From assembly GCF_011387195.1 (NCBI RefSeq), contig NZ_CP046919.1:372001-436000 (forward strand): a DNA stretch of 64,000 nucleotides. The letters run 5' to 3'. This stretch comes from Streptococcus ruminicola (GTDB taxonomy: Bacteria > Bacillota > Bacilli > Lactobacillales > Streptococcaceae). Positions 26,446 to 35,370 of this stretch are shown here, piece by piece; within the stretch, counting starts at the first letter, position 1, and every line of letters begins with the position of its first letter. A program made the translations under genes and the position numbers. Below the pieces are notes generated by a model. It saw nothing but the letters and a program-made list of their open reading frames with translations, made no database searches and was not told the DNA's origin.

Positions 26446-28719
26446 TTACTCAACTCCTTTTAAAGCTTCAACCATATTAATGGTTTTAATTTTATGGCTG
26501 ATAATGAGGGTTGTGACTGCAGATGTCACCCAGACTAGGACACTGGCAATCAAGAGAACTTGCCAAGTGATGTAGGCTGTGTATTCAATACGAATGGTTG
26601 AGAAGGTAGCCACATAGCATCTCAAGAACCAGATTCCCATTGGAATTCCCAGAATCCAACCAATTGATGTTGTCATGAGATTTTCAATCATGGTAATCAA
26701 TTGTAAATTTTTCTTAGAAAAACCGAGAACTTGAAGCGTTGCATAATCACGCATCCTTTCGACAAAATTCAGAGAACCAAGGTTATAGAGAACAACAATG
26801 ACAAGTAGCAAAGCAAAACCGATAATCATCAAAAACACACTCATCAAACTATTCACAAAATCATAAGCATTCTTTTCTTGATCTGATTTATTAATGACCG
26901 ATAAGATATTTTGGTCATTTTTAATATCATCTTTTGACACGTTCTTATCCACCAACAAGGTTTGCGGATTAAATTTGCCACCAGCTGCCTCAAAGGTTTC
27001 TGACCTGATGTAGGCTCCTTGGTTAGTCTCACTTGTGACAATCCCTTTAACTTCAAATGAGTAAGATTTACCGTCTTGATAAGGAGTTACTTTCAGAGTT
27101 TCTCCTTTTTTGATACCAGCTAATTCCGCAAAACGATTGGTAACATAAATACCGCCTTCTTCAATTGCTTTGTTGTCAGCAGTTCTTGCATTAACAAAAT
27201 CACCATCACTAACAATAATCAAGAGGCGATTATAACCATCATCTTTTGAAAAACGAGCTCGGCTAATTTGTACCCCTTGACCTTGATAAGTTTTAGCTGC
27301 TTGATTGTAATTAGCAACCGTCAAGCGTTTAGCGTATGAAAAATCAGTATTGTACGCTTTATCCACCAAATGATTCATTGAAATTGGCATTCCGACACCA
27401 GCAATCAAAAGCATCATACTTCCTGCAACACCAACGATTCCCATGAGCACCCTCACCCTGTTAATAAAGGCATCACGAATCGCCCATTTGCTCTCATCAG
27501 AAATACGATTCCAAAAAAGAGGAAGTTTTTCAAGAAACACATGGTGAACTTTCTTTGTTTTCCCTCGTAAGAAAACAGCTGGTAATCCTTTAATGACCTG
27601 ACGAGATGCCAAATAAGCTGACAAGGTACAAATAAAAATGACAAGCAAAATGACAACTAACGATGACCATGAATAAGCAATCTGCCAATGTGGCAAGGTG
27701 AACATCGTCTTTTGTGTCTCAAGCACAAAAAGCGACATAAAAGGAGAGATAGCTGCCCCAGCCAAAGCTCCAAAACTTCCAACTAATAAGCCAAAAGAAA
27801 TATAATGCCAAGTGATTTGCCCATTTGAATAGCCCAAAGCTTTAATGACTGCAATTTCTTTGGTTTGACTTTCAATCAGGCGTCGAATGGTCGTAAACAT
27901 GGCAAGAATTGCTAAAAGGATAAAGATGAAAGAGAAAAGATAAGACAGATTTCGAATTTGTCCAACGCGTCCAGTCGCTTCTGACACTTCTGTCAACGTT
28001 TTCTGGTTGTCATAAGAAAGTAAATGTTCCCCTAAAATCTCTTCAATATCGTGTCTGATGTCATCCTTTTTGGCATAAATATCGATAGCATTATAAGTTG
28101 TGCGACCTTTCGTTACCTTGGCTAAGGCATTTTCTGACACATAGCCGTAAGCATAATTCTTAGAATTTGGTGCTAAATACTCAATACTTCCCGTAAAATA
28201 AATCTTATCTGCTGACTCAACCAAACCTTTAATCGGAAAATGAACGGTTTGATTAGCAATAACAAGACTAACATCATCACCAAGCGTCAAATGATTTTTT
28301 TCCGCAAAATTCCTATCTAACCAAATGCCTTCAGAATCATTATCAAAGTTTTTCCCTTTATCAACAGTAATCACTTTTTTAGCCGATTCATCAAACGATT
28401 CTAACGTTAGATACTTTTCTGAATCACCCTTAAGATCAACCTTCGCTAGAAGCTTTGTCTTAGCATCAACCCTATCCACGCAAGGTAGGGCTTTTATGTC
28501 TTTCATTTGATTGTTGCTAATAGCATCCGCTTGAAGCCAAACCGTAGGCAGGTGCGAATCTGAGATAAAAGTATCTAAACTTTTCTCCAAACCATGCCAA
28601 GTCCCCTGCAAACCAACAAAAATCAGCACACTTAACAAGGACATCAAAAACACTGAAAAGAATTGTTGCCAATGACGTCTGATATCCCGTCTGAGTTTTA
28701 AATTAAGATATTTCATCAT
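26446..28719 (-). CDS. FtsX-family ABC transporter permease
   Basis: A 757-aa permease with an N-terminal membrane helix (about 18-38), a large outer domain to about 250, three helices (about 255-385), a cytoplasmic loop, a second helix with another outer domain (about 425-620), and three final helices. The two FtsX cores are ILLAILAMFTTIRRLIESQTKEIAVIKALGYS and LLLVIVVLYNLGSLNFVERMRDYATLQVLGFSKK. Such MacB/FtsX-type pumps move peptides or lipids or act mechanically on the envelope. It is third in a unit with its ATPase and a small AAA ATPase. Confidence 0.92.
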   Translation of the reverse strand: MMKYLNLKLRRDIRRHWQQFFSVFLMSLLSVLIFVGLQGTWHGLEKSLDTFISDSHLPTVWLQADAISNNQMKDIKALPCVDRVDAKTKLLAKVDLKGDSEKYLTLESFDESAKKVITVDKGKNFDNDSEGIWLDRNFAEKNHLTLGDDVSLVIANQTVHFPIKGLVESADKIYFTGSIEYLAPNSKNYAYGYVSENALAKVTKGRTTYNAIDIYAKKDDIRHDIEEILGEHLLSYDNQKTLTEVSEATGRVGQIRNLSYLFSFIFILLAILAMFTTIRRLIESQTKEIAVIKALGYSNGQITWHYISFGLLVGSFGALAGAAISPFMSLFVLETQKTMFTLPHWQIAYSWSSLVVILLVIFICTLSAYLASRQVIKGLPAVFLRGKTKKVHHVFLEKLPLFWNRISDESKWAIRDAFINRVRVLMGIVGVAGSMMLLIAGVGMPISMNHLVDKAYNTDFSYAKRLTVANYNQAAKTYQGQGVQISRARFSKDDGYNRLLIIVSDGDFVNARTADNKAIEEGGIYVTNRFAELAGIKKGETLKVTPYQDGKSYSFEVKGIVTSETNQGAYIRSETFEAAGGKFNPQTLLVDKNVSKDDIKNDQNILSVINKSDQEKNAYDFVNSLMSVFLMIIGFALLLVIVVLYNLGSLNFVERMRDYATLQVLGFSKKNLQLITMIENLMTTSIGWILGIPMGIWFLRCYVATFSTIRIEYTAYITWQVLLIASVLVWVTSAVTTLIISHKIKTINMVEALKGVE

Positions 28720-28728
28720 TCTTCCAAT

Positions 28729-29406
28729 CTATCCATTTTGAGCATCTTTGTTAACAATAGCATCAATTTTACCATCTTTTAAATAGATGACTTTATCTGC
28801 ATATTTTTCAAATTCTGCATTGTGTGTTACCATCACAACTGCTACATCTTTATCAGCAGACGTTTCCTTTAAGAGTTCAATGATTTTCTGACCAGTTTTC
28901 GAATCCAAAGCTCCTGTCGGTTCATCACAAAGCAAAAGTTTTGGCTTCTTGGCTAAAGCTCTAGCGATTGACACACGCTGCATTTCTCCACCAGATAGCT
29001 GATTTGGAAAGTTATTTTTACGATGACTAAGACCAACTTTTTCTAAATACTGTTCTGATTGCTTTGCATTCTTTGTCAACTGGGCTGCAATGCTAATATT
29101 TTCCAAAGCCGTTAAACTTGGAACAAGATTGTAAAATTGAAAAACAAAGCCAACAACATCCTTACGGTAACGTGATAGATCTTTATCATTAAGTCCTGTC
29201 ACATCAGTATCTTCAAATAAAAATTTACCACTCGTTGCTTGATCCATACCCCCAAGTAGATTTAGCATGGTACTTTTCCCTGAACCAGAAGGCCCTAAGA
29301 TAATGGTAAATTTACCTTTTTCAATCGAAAATGACACATCATCCAAGGCCTTAACTTCTTGATCTCCGACCTGATAAATCTTGCTAATATTTTGAAATGT
29401 AATCAT
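28729..29406 (-). CDS. ABC transporter ATP-binding protein (LolD/MacB type)
   Basis: A 225-aa ATPase with Walker [10 protein letters not shown] near residue 38, the Q-loop [13 protein letters not shown], signature [15 protein letters not shown] and Walker [13 protein letters not shown], the pattern of FtsE/MacB/BceA subunits. It partners the FtsX-type permease 9 bases downstream. AGGAGAT precedes the ATG. The two-component genes upstream are separated by a terminator, so whether they control it is not shown. Confidence 0.95.
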   Translation of the reverse strand: MITFQNISKIYQVGDQEVKALDDVSFSIEKGKFTIILGPSGSGKSTMLNLLGGMDQATSGKFLFEDTDVTGLNDKDLSRYRKDVVGFVFQFYNLVPSLTALENISIAAQLTKNAKQSEQYLEKVGLSHRKNNFPNQLSGGEMQRVSIARALAKKPKLLLCDEPTGALDSKTGQKIIELLKETSADKDVAVVMVTHNAEFEKYADKVIYLKDGKIDAIVNKDAQNG

Positions 29407-29414
29407 CTTATCTC

Positions 29415-30191
29415 CTAAAATTCTGTTAAAAACTTAACTTTTTCTTTTAATGACGGTTCTTTGTATTGTTCAATAATACGTTTTGACACCGCTTCTCTGT
29501 TGCTTGCAATAATCTCCTCTGCTTTCGCAACAGCTTCTTTAATCGGAACTACGATTGGCAGGTCGTAGTGTTTAATAATTTTTTCCAAGCGTTCTTCTTG
29601 GCTGCCTGTTACTAGCTCAGGTTGTTTGCCAATTGCAGCAAACCCTTCTTGAATCTCAATATCAGATAATATTCGGTATTTTTCCGACACAGGTCGATGA
29701 CCATCTGGGTCCATAGCAAACTCTACTGGTAAATGCACCACATCGGTGTACCACATTTTCGAATGCATTTTAGCGACTTGACCATAGGCGTCCATGTATT
29801 TGCGATAGAAACTTTTCCCAGGAATTCCTAAAATCGCTTTGGATAATCTATGGATGAAACCTGACCCAGGATTCAATCCTATTTTTAATCGAACCATTCC
29901 ATAAATCCATTCATTTAGCACCGAACCATCTGAAATAAAGCTAGAATTTTCTTTGTACAAAATTGCCTCTTCTCTTATTCTCTCCTCAAATCTCTTTAAT
30001 CCCAAAGTCATGAGCTCAGTAGCATTCATGTCTTGAAATCTCCTACCTGGATAAATTTCAGTTAAAATTTCACGAGCAGACAACGCATTAATCAAAGGTA
30101 TCCCAGTTGCAATTGACAATGCCGTTGCTGTTGTCGTTTTCCCAGTTGAATATGTTCCCGAAATAACCAGTCTGATTTCCCTTTTATACAT
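29415..30191 (-). CDS. AAA-type P-loop ATPase (AAA_28-like), unknown role
   Basis: A 258-aa protein with Walker A SGTYSTGKTT at residues 10-19 and an internal FISDGSVLNEW segment resembling a kinase/NadR-like Walker B region. The family (AAA_28) includes nicotinamide riboside kinase-like enzymes, but the substrate is unknown. It is the first gene of the unit with the ABC ATPase and permease, 8 bases before the ATPase, an uncommon partner for an exporter. AAAGGG lies 11 nt before the ATG, a weak site. Confidence 0.75.
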   Translation of the reverse strand: MYKREIRLVISGTYSTGKTTTATALSIATGIPLINALSAREILTEIYPGRRFQDMNATELMTLGLKRFEERIREEAILYKENSSFISDGSVLNEWIYGMVRLKIGLNPGSGFIHRLSKAILGIPGKSFYRKYMDAYGQVAKMHSKMWYTDVVHLPVEFAMDPDGHRPVSEKYRILSDIEIQEGFAAIGKQPELVTGSQEERLEKIIKHYDLPIVVPIKEAVAKAEEIIASNREAVSKRIIEQYKEPSLKEKVKFLTEF

Positions 30192-30247
30192 TTGTTCATT
30201 TTCCCTTTAAACTAATATCATGATAAACATAATAAAAAACACTTAAG

Positions 30248-30289
30248 TCAAATTCCTTTCATTACCTTATATCGCATCAAATCATCCAT
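30248..30289 (-). CDS. Possible 13-residue leader peptide
   Basis: ATG at 30289 opens MDDLMRYKVMKGI and stops at 30248. AAAAGGAGAG lies immediately upstream, a strong match but only 3-5 bases from the ATG. It lies between the two-component terminator and the AAA ATPase. It may be a chance frame, a translated leader or a small peptide; I cannot choose. Confidence 0.2.
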   Translation of the reverse strand: MDDLMRYKVMKGI

Positions 30290-30335
30290 ACTCTCCTTTT
30301 TCCATTTTTCCTTACCTTTCAATCATACAAAAGCA

Positions 30336-30372
30336 CAAAAAAACAGACATCCGTAATTTACGAATATCTGTT
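30336..30372 (-). terminator. Intrinsic terminator of the two-component operon
   Basis: Minus strand AACAGA..CGTAA pairs with TTACG..TCTGTT with two mismatches and is followed by a T run, 19 bases after the response regulator stop. Confidence 0.8.
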
Positions 30373-30390
30373 TACCTTTTTGGTTCAAGA

Positions 30391-30990
30391 TTAGACTAAT
30401 TTTAATTTGACGGCTTCTCGAACAGCTCCTACTCGCCCTGTAACGTTTAATTTCGTGCAAATATTTGTCACGTGGGTATCGACCGTTCGTCTGCTGATAA
30501 ATAATTCTTTAGCAATTTGGGCATTAGAATATTCTTCTGCAATCAAGCGTAGAATGCTCAATTCAACCTCTGTCAACAATTGCTTTTTCTGACCTTCTAA
30601 GAGGCTATCTGGAATGACACAATTCCCATTAGCAACGTTAATGATGGTACTCGTTAATTCCGTACAAGATGTCTCTTTTGGCAAAAAAGCTTTAACCCCA
30701 AGTTCATTGGCACGCTTGTGCAACATAGGCTCATAAAATCCTGAAATGAGAATAATCTTTGGAAAGTCAATGTGCATTTGCTTTAATTGTTCAATTAACT
30801 CAAAGCCATGAATATCCTTCAACATCAAATCCATAATCAAGACATCCACTTTTTTACACAACAAACAGAGTTTCAACTCTTCAACTTCTGTAAATGCTCC
30901 GACAATATCAAATTTTTCTTCTTGAGATAATTGTGTGCAAATGCCTTGCAAAACCAACTCGTGGTCATCAATCACTGCTATTTTTATCAT
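30391..30990 (-). CDS. NarL/LuxR-type response regulator
   Basis: A 199-aa regulator: receiver domain with the acid pair IDDH and phosphoacceptor Asp54 (LIMDLMLKD), Lys in FLPKET, then a LuxR helix-turn-helix (about 135-195; AEEYSNAQIAKELFISRRTVDTHVTNICTKLNV). AAGGAGAT precedes the ATG, which lies 23 bases inside the sensor kinase gene, so translation is coupled. Cognate partner of that kinase. Its targets are not shown; the ABC unit just downstream is one candidate. Confidence 0.93.
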   Translation of the reverse strand: MIKIAVIDDHELVLQGICTQLSQEEKFDIVGAFTEVEELKLCLLCKKVDVLIMDLMLKDIHGFELIEQLKQMHIDFPKIILISGFYEPMLHKRANELGVKAFLPKETSCTELTSTIINVANGNCVIPDSLLEGQKKQLLTEVELSILRLIAEEYSNAQIAKELFISRRTVDTHVTNICTKLNVTGRVGAVREAVKLKLV

Positions 30991-32740
30991 TCTTATCTCC
31001 TTTCGGCAACAGCATTCTTACTTTGGTCGGTGACTTTTCAATTTGCAATTCACCACCAAGAAGTGCCAATTTTTCAGCAATCACATCCAGACCAAAATGA
31101 TTCTTATGATCATCTGACCGTTCAATAAATTTACCATCATCGCTGACCTCAACTATAAGCTGCTCCTCCGACTCAACCATAGCTAACTTAATCTGCTTAG
31201 CATTTCCATGCAAAATACTATTGGTAATCAATTCCTTTATCGAGCGTAAAATAAAATTACTCACTCGACTTTCAAAATGATAACTGTCAAAAGCTATCTC
31301 ATATTCAATCATCACTGGTTCTTCTTTCTGAAACTTATTCAAAAGTTCCAAAATAGCGTTTTTCAGGCCAAGTTCCTTGATCATCAAAGGATAAATGTTC
31401 GAGCACAGCTCACGCAGTTCAAAAACAACATCATCCAAAGTGTTCAAGACCTCGCTTTTGTCAACGTCTCCTGCAGACTCAATTTGTTTCTTATGGTAAA
31501 TCACCTCTTGAATAATCGTGTCGTGAATAGTGATGGCAATGTCCTCACGCTCCATCTCAACGGCAGAAAAAATTGTTTGTCCATCCAGGCGATAATTTAG
31601 CTGCTTTGCCATATCCATAAAATCCTTGATAATCGGCAAAGAACACCAAATAAACAAGAAACAATAAATCACCACAAACCATATCGGCATGAATTTCATC
31701 ATCACTGCAAATGAAATCATGACAAAAGTTGACACGATGGCTTCCAAAACGTAAACCACAGGTAAGGGCAAGTGCGTTCTCGTCACCGTTAAACGATTGA
31801 CAATTAAATGATTCACAGCTCCCGTAATCGGAAGAAATAACAGAGGAATCGTGCACGAAAACGGAAGGTCATAAGGCAAAGGAAAAACATAACCAATAAA
31901 TAAAGGAAGCAAACTGAGCAACGTCAATAAAATTAAATTAACCTTCTGCAAAAGAAATGATGAATAATCCTTTACCAAAGAAAGGGCAGCTAGTATCAAC
32001 AAAAACGAGAAGCTGACATAAAAAATACCACCAGATAAGTATTTTACAAAAATCAAAGGAAGTGAGAACTCTTGGACCAAAATGAAAATCAAAACGGTCA
32101 CCAAAGAATACCCCATAACAATCCTTGAAAACAAAGACAATTTTGTTGCCGCTTCTTTAAGAATACTTGCTCGCCAAAAAACATCAATGAAAAAAGGAAG
32201 CAAGGTGATATACAAAACCACAAATAAGCGCCCTAAAGTATCTCCCATACTCGAAGGTATCAGGGAGCTAAGAAAGAATGCTGTCGCAATTAGAAACAGG
32301 CTATATCGCTTACTTGACCGACTCGTCTTATCTTTTTTTAAAGGTAAAATCGCCCAAACTAATAACACAAAGGCTATCGCTTCAAAAATAAGAAACAAAG
32401 ATTTAAATGACTGATTTCCCTTAAAAACAATCTGTTTTTCCTGATGATTACGCTCGACAAGAACAGATTTTGCCTGTTCAACAATTAGCCATTTATTCAA
32501 CAAAACGTTTTTTTGACTTTCTTGCTGATCAATTTTTAAAAGAAGATCTCCTTCAGAAAGTTCTGTTTCCTTGGCTAAGCCACCATTGTGAATATCTGTA
32601 ACTCTCCAATTACCATTCTTAAAATCAGCTTCAACTCCCAGATAATGGTGATGGCTTGTAAAAGCAAAATAATACGCCCCAATCATTAAAAATAACAGCA
32701 AGGATATTCTCAGCCAAACTTTCTTACTTATCCTAAACAT
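30968..32740 (-). CDS. Sensor histidine kinase with PDZ-like domain (ComP-like architecture)
   Basis: A 590-aa membrane kinase. One N-terminal helix (about 10-28) is followed by a small outer PDZ-like domain (about 35-110; VTDIHNGGLAKETELSEGDLLLKIDQQE), seven to eight helices (about 112-375), and a NarL-type kinase core: H-box ITIHDTIIQEV near residue 405, N-box RSIKELITNSILHGNAK, and G-box HFGLDVIAEKLALLGG. The helices-plus-PDZ layout resembles Bacillus ComP, which senses an extracellular peptide. The ligand here is unknown and no pheromone gene is evident. Transcription likely starts from the extended -10 TGCTATAAT at 32790-32798. Confidence 0.88.
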   Translation of the reverse strand: MFRISKKVWLRISLLLFLMIGAYYFAFTSHHHYLGVEADFKNGNWRVTDIHNGGLAKETELSEGDLLLKIDQQESQKNVLLNKWLIVEQAKSVLVERNHQEKQIVFKGNQSFKSLFLIFEAIAFVLLVWAILPLKKDKTSRSSKRYSLFLIATAFFLSSLIPSSMGDTLGRLFVVLYITLLPFFIDVFWRASILKEAATKLSLFSRIVMGYSLVTVLIFILVQEFSLPLIFVKYLSGGIFYVSFSFLLILAALSLVKDYSSFLLQKVNLILLTLLSLLPLFIGYVFPLPYDLPFSCTIPLLFLPITGAVNHLIVNRLTVTRTHLPLPVVYVLEAIVSTFVMISFAVMMKFMPIWFVVIYCFLFIWCSLPIIKDFMDMAKQLNYRLDGQTIFSAVEMEREDIAITIHDTIIQEVIYHKKQIESAGDVDKSEVLNTLDDVVFELRELCSNIYPLMIKELGLKNAILELLNKFQKEEPVMIEYEIAFDSYHFESRVSNFILRSIKELITNSILHGNAKQIKLAMVESEEQLIVEVSDDGKFIERSDDHKNHFGLDVIAEKLALLGGELQIEKSPTKVRMLLPKGDKNDKNSSD

Positions 32741-32789
32741 CTCTCAACTCCTTTACCATAAAACTCCTCAAATCGTGTAATATGAGACT

Positions 32790-32798
32790 ATTATAGCA
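32790..32798 (-). promoter_or_regulatory. Extended -10 of the two-component operon
   Basis: Minus strand TGCTATAAT with no good -35; about 50 bases before the kinase start codon. Confidence 0.55.
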
Positions 32799-32860
32799 AA
32801 AAAGATCATGAAATAAGATAGCAATATTAAAAATTCTGATTTTTTAAGCATTGCAAGACT

Positions 32861-32885
32861 AAAAAATCCTGAGTCTAACTCAGGA
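32861..32885 (-). terminator. Intrinsic terminator of the arsC-like/ogt/DUF6440 genes
   Basis: Minus strand TCCTGAGT/ACTCAGGA with a 3-nt loop followed by six T, just after the stop at 32894. Confidence 0.8.
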
Positions 32886-32893
32886 AAACTTTC

Positions 32894-33250
32894 TTAGTTT
32901 TTCAATAATTCTGCGTATGATTTTCGGTGACCAAGTTGCAAGACTTTACCATCTTTAACTAAAACAGGACGCTTAATCAACATACCATCAGAAGCAAGTA
33001 AATCAGCAGCTTCATCAACCGTTAAGCCATCAACCTTGTCTTTCAAGCCAAGTGCACGATAAGCTTGACCACTAGTGTTGAAAAAGTTTTTAACTGTAAA
33101 AGAAGAATTTTCAATCCATGACTTAATTTGATCAGCCTTTGGCGTATCTAGCGTAATATCAATCGCTTCAAAATCAGCCCCTAATTCTTTCAATTCTGCC
33201 TTAGCACGACGGCATGTGCTACATTTTGGGTATTCGTAAAAAGTTAACAT
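32894..33250 (-). CDS. ArsC/Spx family protein
   Basis: A 118-aa thioredoxin-fold protein of the ArsC/Spx/YusI family: FYEYPKCSTCRRAKAEL with CSTC at residues 10-13, the KNFFNTSGQAYRALG segment and LIKRPVLVKDGKVL near the C-terminus. It is not a full arsenate reductase by context (no ars genes) and is shorter and more enzyme-like than the RNA-polymerase-binding Spx. A thiol reductase role is possible. Its ATG shares one base with the ogt stop (TAATG). Confidence 0.85.
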   Translation of the reverse strand: MLTFYEYPKCSTCRRAKAELKELGADFEAIDITLDTPKADQIKSWIENSSFTVKNFFNTSGQAYRALGLKDKVDGLTVDEAADLLASDGMLIKRPVLVKDGKVLQLGHRKSYAELLKN

Positions 33251-33759
33251 TATTCTTCCTCTTTTCTAAAAATAGCATTTTCATGCTCTAAAAGCCAACG
33301 TTTTCGCTCGATGCCTCCAGCATAACCAGTTAACTGCCCTTGACTACCTAAAACACGGTGACAAGGAACAATGATAGATAATGGATTTTTACCAACAGCA
33401 CAGCCAACGGCTTGCGCCGAACTACAGTTAATTTGTTTAGCAATTTCTCCGTAAGTCATTGTTTGACCATAGGGAATTTGTGCTAAAATTGCCCAAATTT
33501 TCTTTTGAAAAGCAGTACCTTCTGGCACTAAAGTTAAACGGCTAAGCTCAGGATTTTTTCCTGCAAAATAATCTTCCAGCCAAATTTCTATTTCATCTAA
33601 AAAGATATTACCTTCTTCAATTATTTGTTCTGTTTCATAGACACGCTCAAAGTATTTTTGCCCCTCAAAATAAACACCTAAAATTCCATCATCACCAGCT
33701 AGCAACGAAAGATCTCCAATAGGTGACGAAAAAAACTTTCGCTTAATTTTTCCTGACAT
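33250..33759 (-). CDS. ogt: Methylated-DNA-protein-cysteine methyltransferase
   Basis: A 169-aa suicide repair protein that moves methyl from O6-methylguanine to its own cysteine. The acceptor motif IIVPCHRVL is at about residue 129-137; the helix-turn-helix region is GQTMTYGEIAKQINCSSAQAVG. Length matches Ogt, with no Ada domain. GAGGTAG precedes the ATG. It sits in a unit with a DUF6440 gene upstream and the ArsC-like gene downstream. Confidence 0.95.
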   Translation of the reverse strand: MSGKIKRKFFSSPIGDLSLLAGDDGILGVYFEGQKYFERVYETEQIIEEGNIFLDEIEIWLEDYFAGKNPELSRLTLVPEGTAFQKKIWAILAQIPYGQTMTYGEIAKQINCSSAQAVGCAVGKNPLSIIVPCHRVLGSQGQLTGYAGGIERKRWLLEHENAIFRKEEE

Positions 33760-33771
33760 TTTAACTACCTC

Positions 33772-33999
33772 TTATAAGCTATTATCTTTCCAACGCTCAT
33801 TGATTTTAGGAGTTCCATCAGAATTAAGTAAAGGTGTTATCCCTGAAGGATCACCAAGTCCACCAATAACTTCAAGATACTCAACCCCAGTTTCATGGTC
33901 AACTAGCAAAGTTAAATTTTGTTTTTTATTATCAAACTGAATACTGAAAAATCGTTCTTTCAACTGCTTTTGATAGTCTCTTAATTCTTTTTTCTCCAT
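33772..33999 (-). CDS. DUF6440 family protein
   Basis: A 75-aa cytoplasmic protein: KERFFSIQFDNKKQNLTLLVDHETGVEYLEVIGGLG then GITPLLNSDGTPKI, the DUF6440 pattern of Firmicutes (unknown function; conserved TGVxYL and GGxTPLL elements). AAGGAGAT lies before the ATG. First gene of the unit with ogt, 12 bases apart. Confidence 0.82.
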   Translation of the reverse strand: MEKKELRDYQKQLKERFFSIQFDNKKQNLTLLVDHETGVEYLEVIGGLGDPSGITPLLNSDGTPKINERWKDNSL

Positions 34000-34044
34000 G
34001 ATAAATCTCCTTTAAATCATTTTCCTCATTATATCAAATAAAGA

Positions 34045-34073
34045 CAAAAAGAGCCGAGATTTAATCTCAGCTC
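34045..34073 (-). terminator. Intrinsic terminator of serA
   Basis: Minus strand GAGCTGAGATT/AATCTCGGCTC with a short loop followed by five T, 8 bases after the stop. Confidence 0.85.
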
Positions 34074-34080
34074 ATCTTAA

Positions 34081-35259
34081 TTATTTCTTAGCAATTAAAC
34101 GAACACGTACGATATTGTCGCTCGCTTCAAAGTTAGCTACCAAGTGATCAACTTTGGCTTTATCTGTTTCATCAAGATCAAGAAGGGTATAAGCATAATC
34201 ACCTTTTGAACGGTTGATGATATTATCAATGTTAATGCCAAGTTCAGATACCGCTGTTGAAATTTTAGCCACGATATTTGGAACATTTTTATTAATAAGA
34301 GTAATACGATATGGCGCTGTCAAAGCTTGATGGACATTAGGGAAATTAACTGAATTAGTGATTTCACCTGTTTCCATAAATTGACGAATGGTTTTACCAG
34401 CCATAATCGCACAGTTCAACTCAGCTTCTGCTGTAGAACCACCTACATGAGGGAAGACAGTGATTTTATCTTTGTTAAGCAATTCTTCAGTTCCGAAGTC
34501 TGTAATGTAACGTTTGACAACACCTGCTTCGATAGCTTCAAAAAGCGCTGCATTATCAACCAATTCACCACGCGCAAAGTTGATAACAACAGTTCCTTTT
34601 TGCATCAAACCAAATGCTTCGCTATCAAATGTATGGCGTGTTTCATCTGTCAATGGCACGTGAACAGTAATGTAATCACAATTTGCAAAAATTTCTTTGA
34701 CATCATCAACACGTTTGACATGGTGTGAAATATTCCAAGCTGTTTCAATAGAAACATATGGGTCATAACCCAAAACATTCATGCCAAGACGTTGGGCGTA
34801 GTTGGCAATGCGTCCACCAATAGCACCAAGTCCGATGACGCCAAGCGTTTTACCAGAAATTTCATTCCCTGCAAATTGTTTTTTGCCAGCTTCGACTTGT
34901 TTTGGAACGTCATCACCTGAAAGAGTATTGACCCAAGCGTTAGCTGCGATGTAATCACGCGCTGACATTAAAATAGAGGCAAGAACTGCTTCTTTAACCG
35001 CATTAGCATTAGCACCTGGTGTATTGAATACCACAATTCCTGCCGCTGTTGCGTCAGCAATTGGAATGTTATTTGTCCCTGCACCAGCGCGGGCAATTGC
35101 TTTTAGATTTTCAGGAAATTCAACGCCGTGAAGATTTTGACTACGAAGAATAAAAGCATCTGGATTTTCTGCTAAATCCCCATCAACTTGAAACTGATTT
35201 CCTAATTCTTTAAGACCTACTTGATTAATATTATTAAATGTTTTAACACTGTATACCAT
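34081..35259 (-). CDS. serA: D-3-phosphoglycerate dehydrogenase
   Basis: A 392-aa NAD-dependent enzyme for the first step of serine biosynthesis. The D-2-hydroxyacid dehydrogenase core has GLGAIGGRIANYAQRLGM (NAD loop, near residue 148), catalytic Arg/Glu/His in NFARGELVD and FPHVGGSTAEAE, and a C-terminal ACT domain (about 318-390). It is the short form without the intervening ASB domain. Same strand as serC, 111 bases apart; the hairpin at 35279-35303 lies between. Confidence 0.97.
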   Translation of the reverse strand: MVYSVKTFNNINQVGLKELGNQFQVDGDLAENPDAFILRSQNLHGVEFPENLKAIARAGAGTNNIPIADATAAGIVVFNTPGANANAVKEAVLASILMSARDYIAANAWVNTLSGDDVPKQVEAGKKQFAGNEISGKTLGVIGLGAIGGRIANYAQRLGMNVLGYDPYVSIETAWNISHHVKRVDDVKEIFANCDYITVHVPLTDETRHTFDSEAFGLMQKGTVVINFARGELVDNAALFEAIEAGVVKRYITDFGTEELLNKDKITVFPHVGGSTAEAELNCAIMAGKTIRQFMETGEITNSVNFPNVHQALTAPYRITLINKNVPNIVAKISTAVSELGINIDNIINRSKGDYAYTLLDLDETDKAKVDHLVANFEASDNIVRVRLIAKK

Positions 35260-35278
35260 ATTTACCCCTTTACACCAA

Positions 35279-35303
35279 GAGCCTGGGATAAAATCTCAGA
35301 CTC
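35279..35303. other. Hairpin between serC and serA
   Basis: GAGCCTGGGAT and ATCTCAGACTC pair imperfectly around AAA. No T run follows on either strand, so it is probably a processing or modest attenuation structure rather than a terminator. It loosely resembles the first dyad of the long repeat at 3872. Confidence 0.4.
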
Positions 35304-35370
35304 AAATGGCTTATATCGCTATAAAAGAAAAATCTTGTTTATTCCTAATCAGAATCATTGACAGAAAGCC

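Noticed and set aside
31277-31856. Frames inside the sensor kinase gene on both strands
   Set aside because: All are out-of-frame shadows of the kinase, with no promoter or ribosome site.
32894-33250. Spx transcriptional regulator
   Set aside because: It has CxxC and the family fold, but the length and active-site context fit an ArsC/YusI-type protein better than RNA-polymerase-binding Spx.
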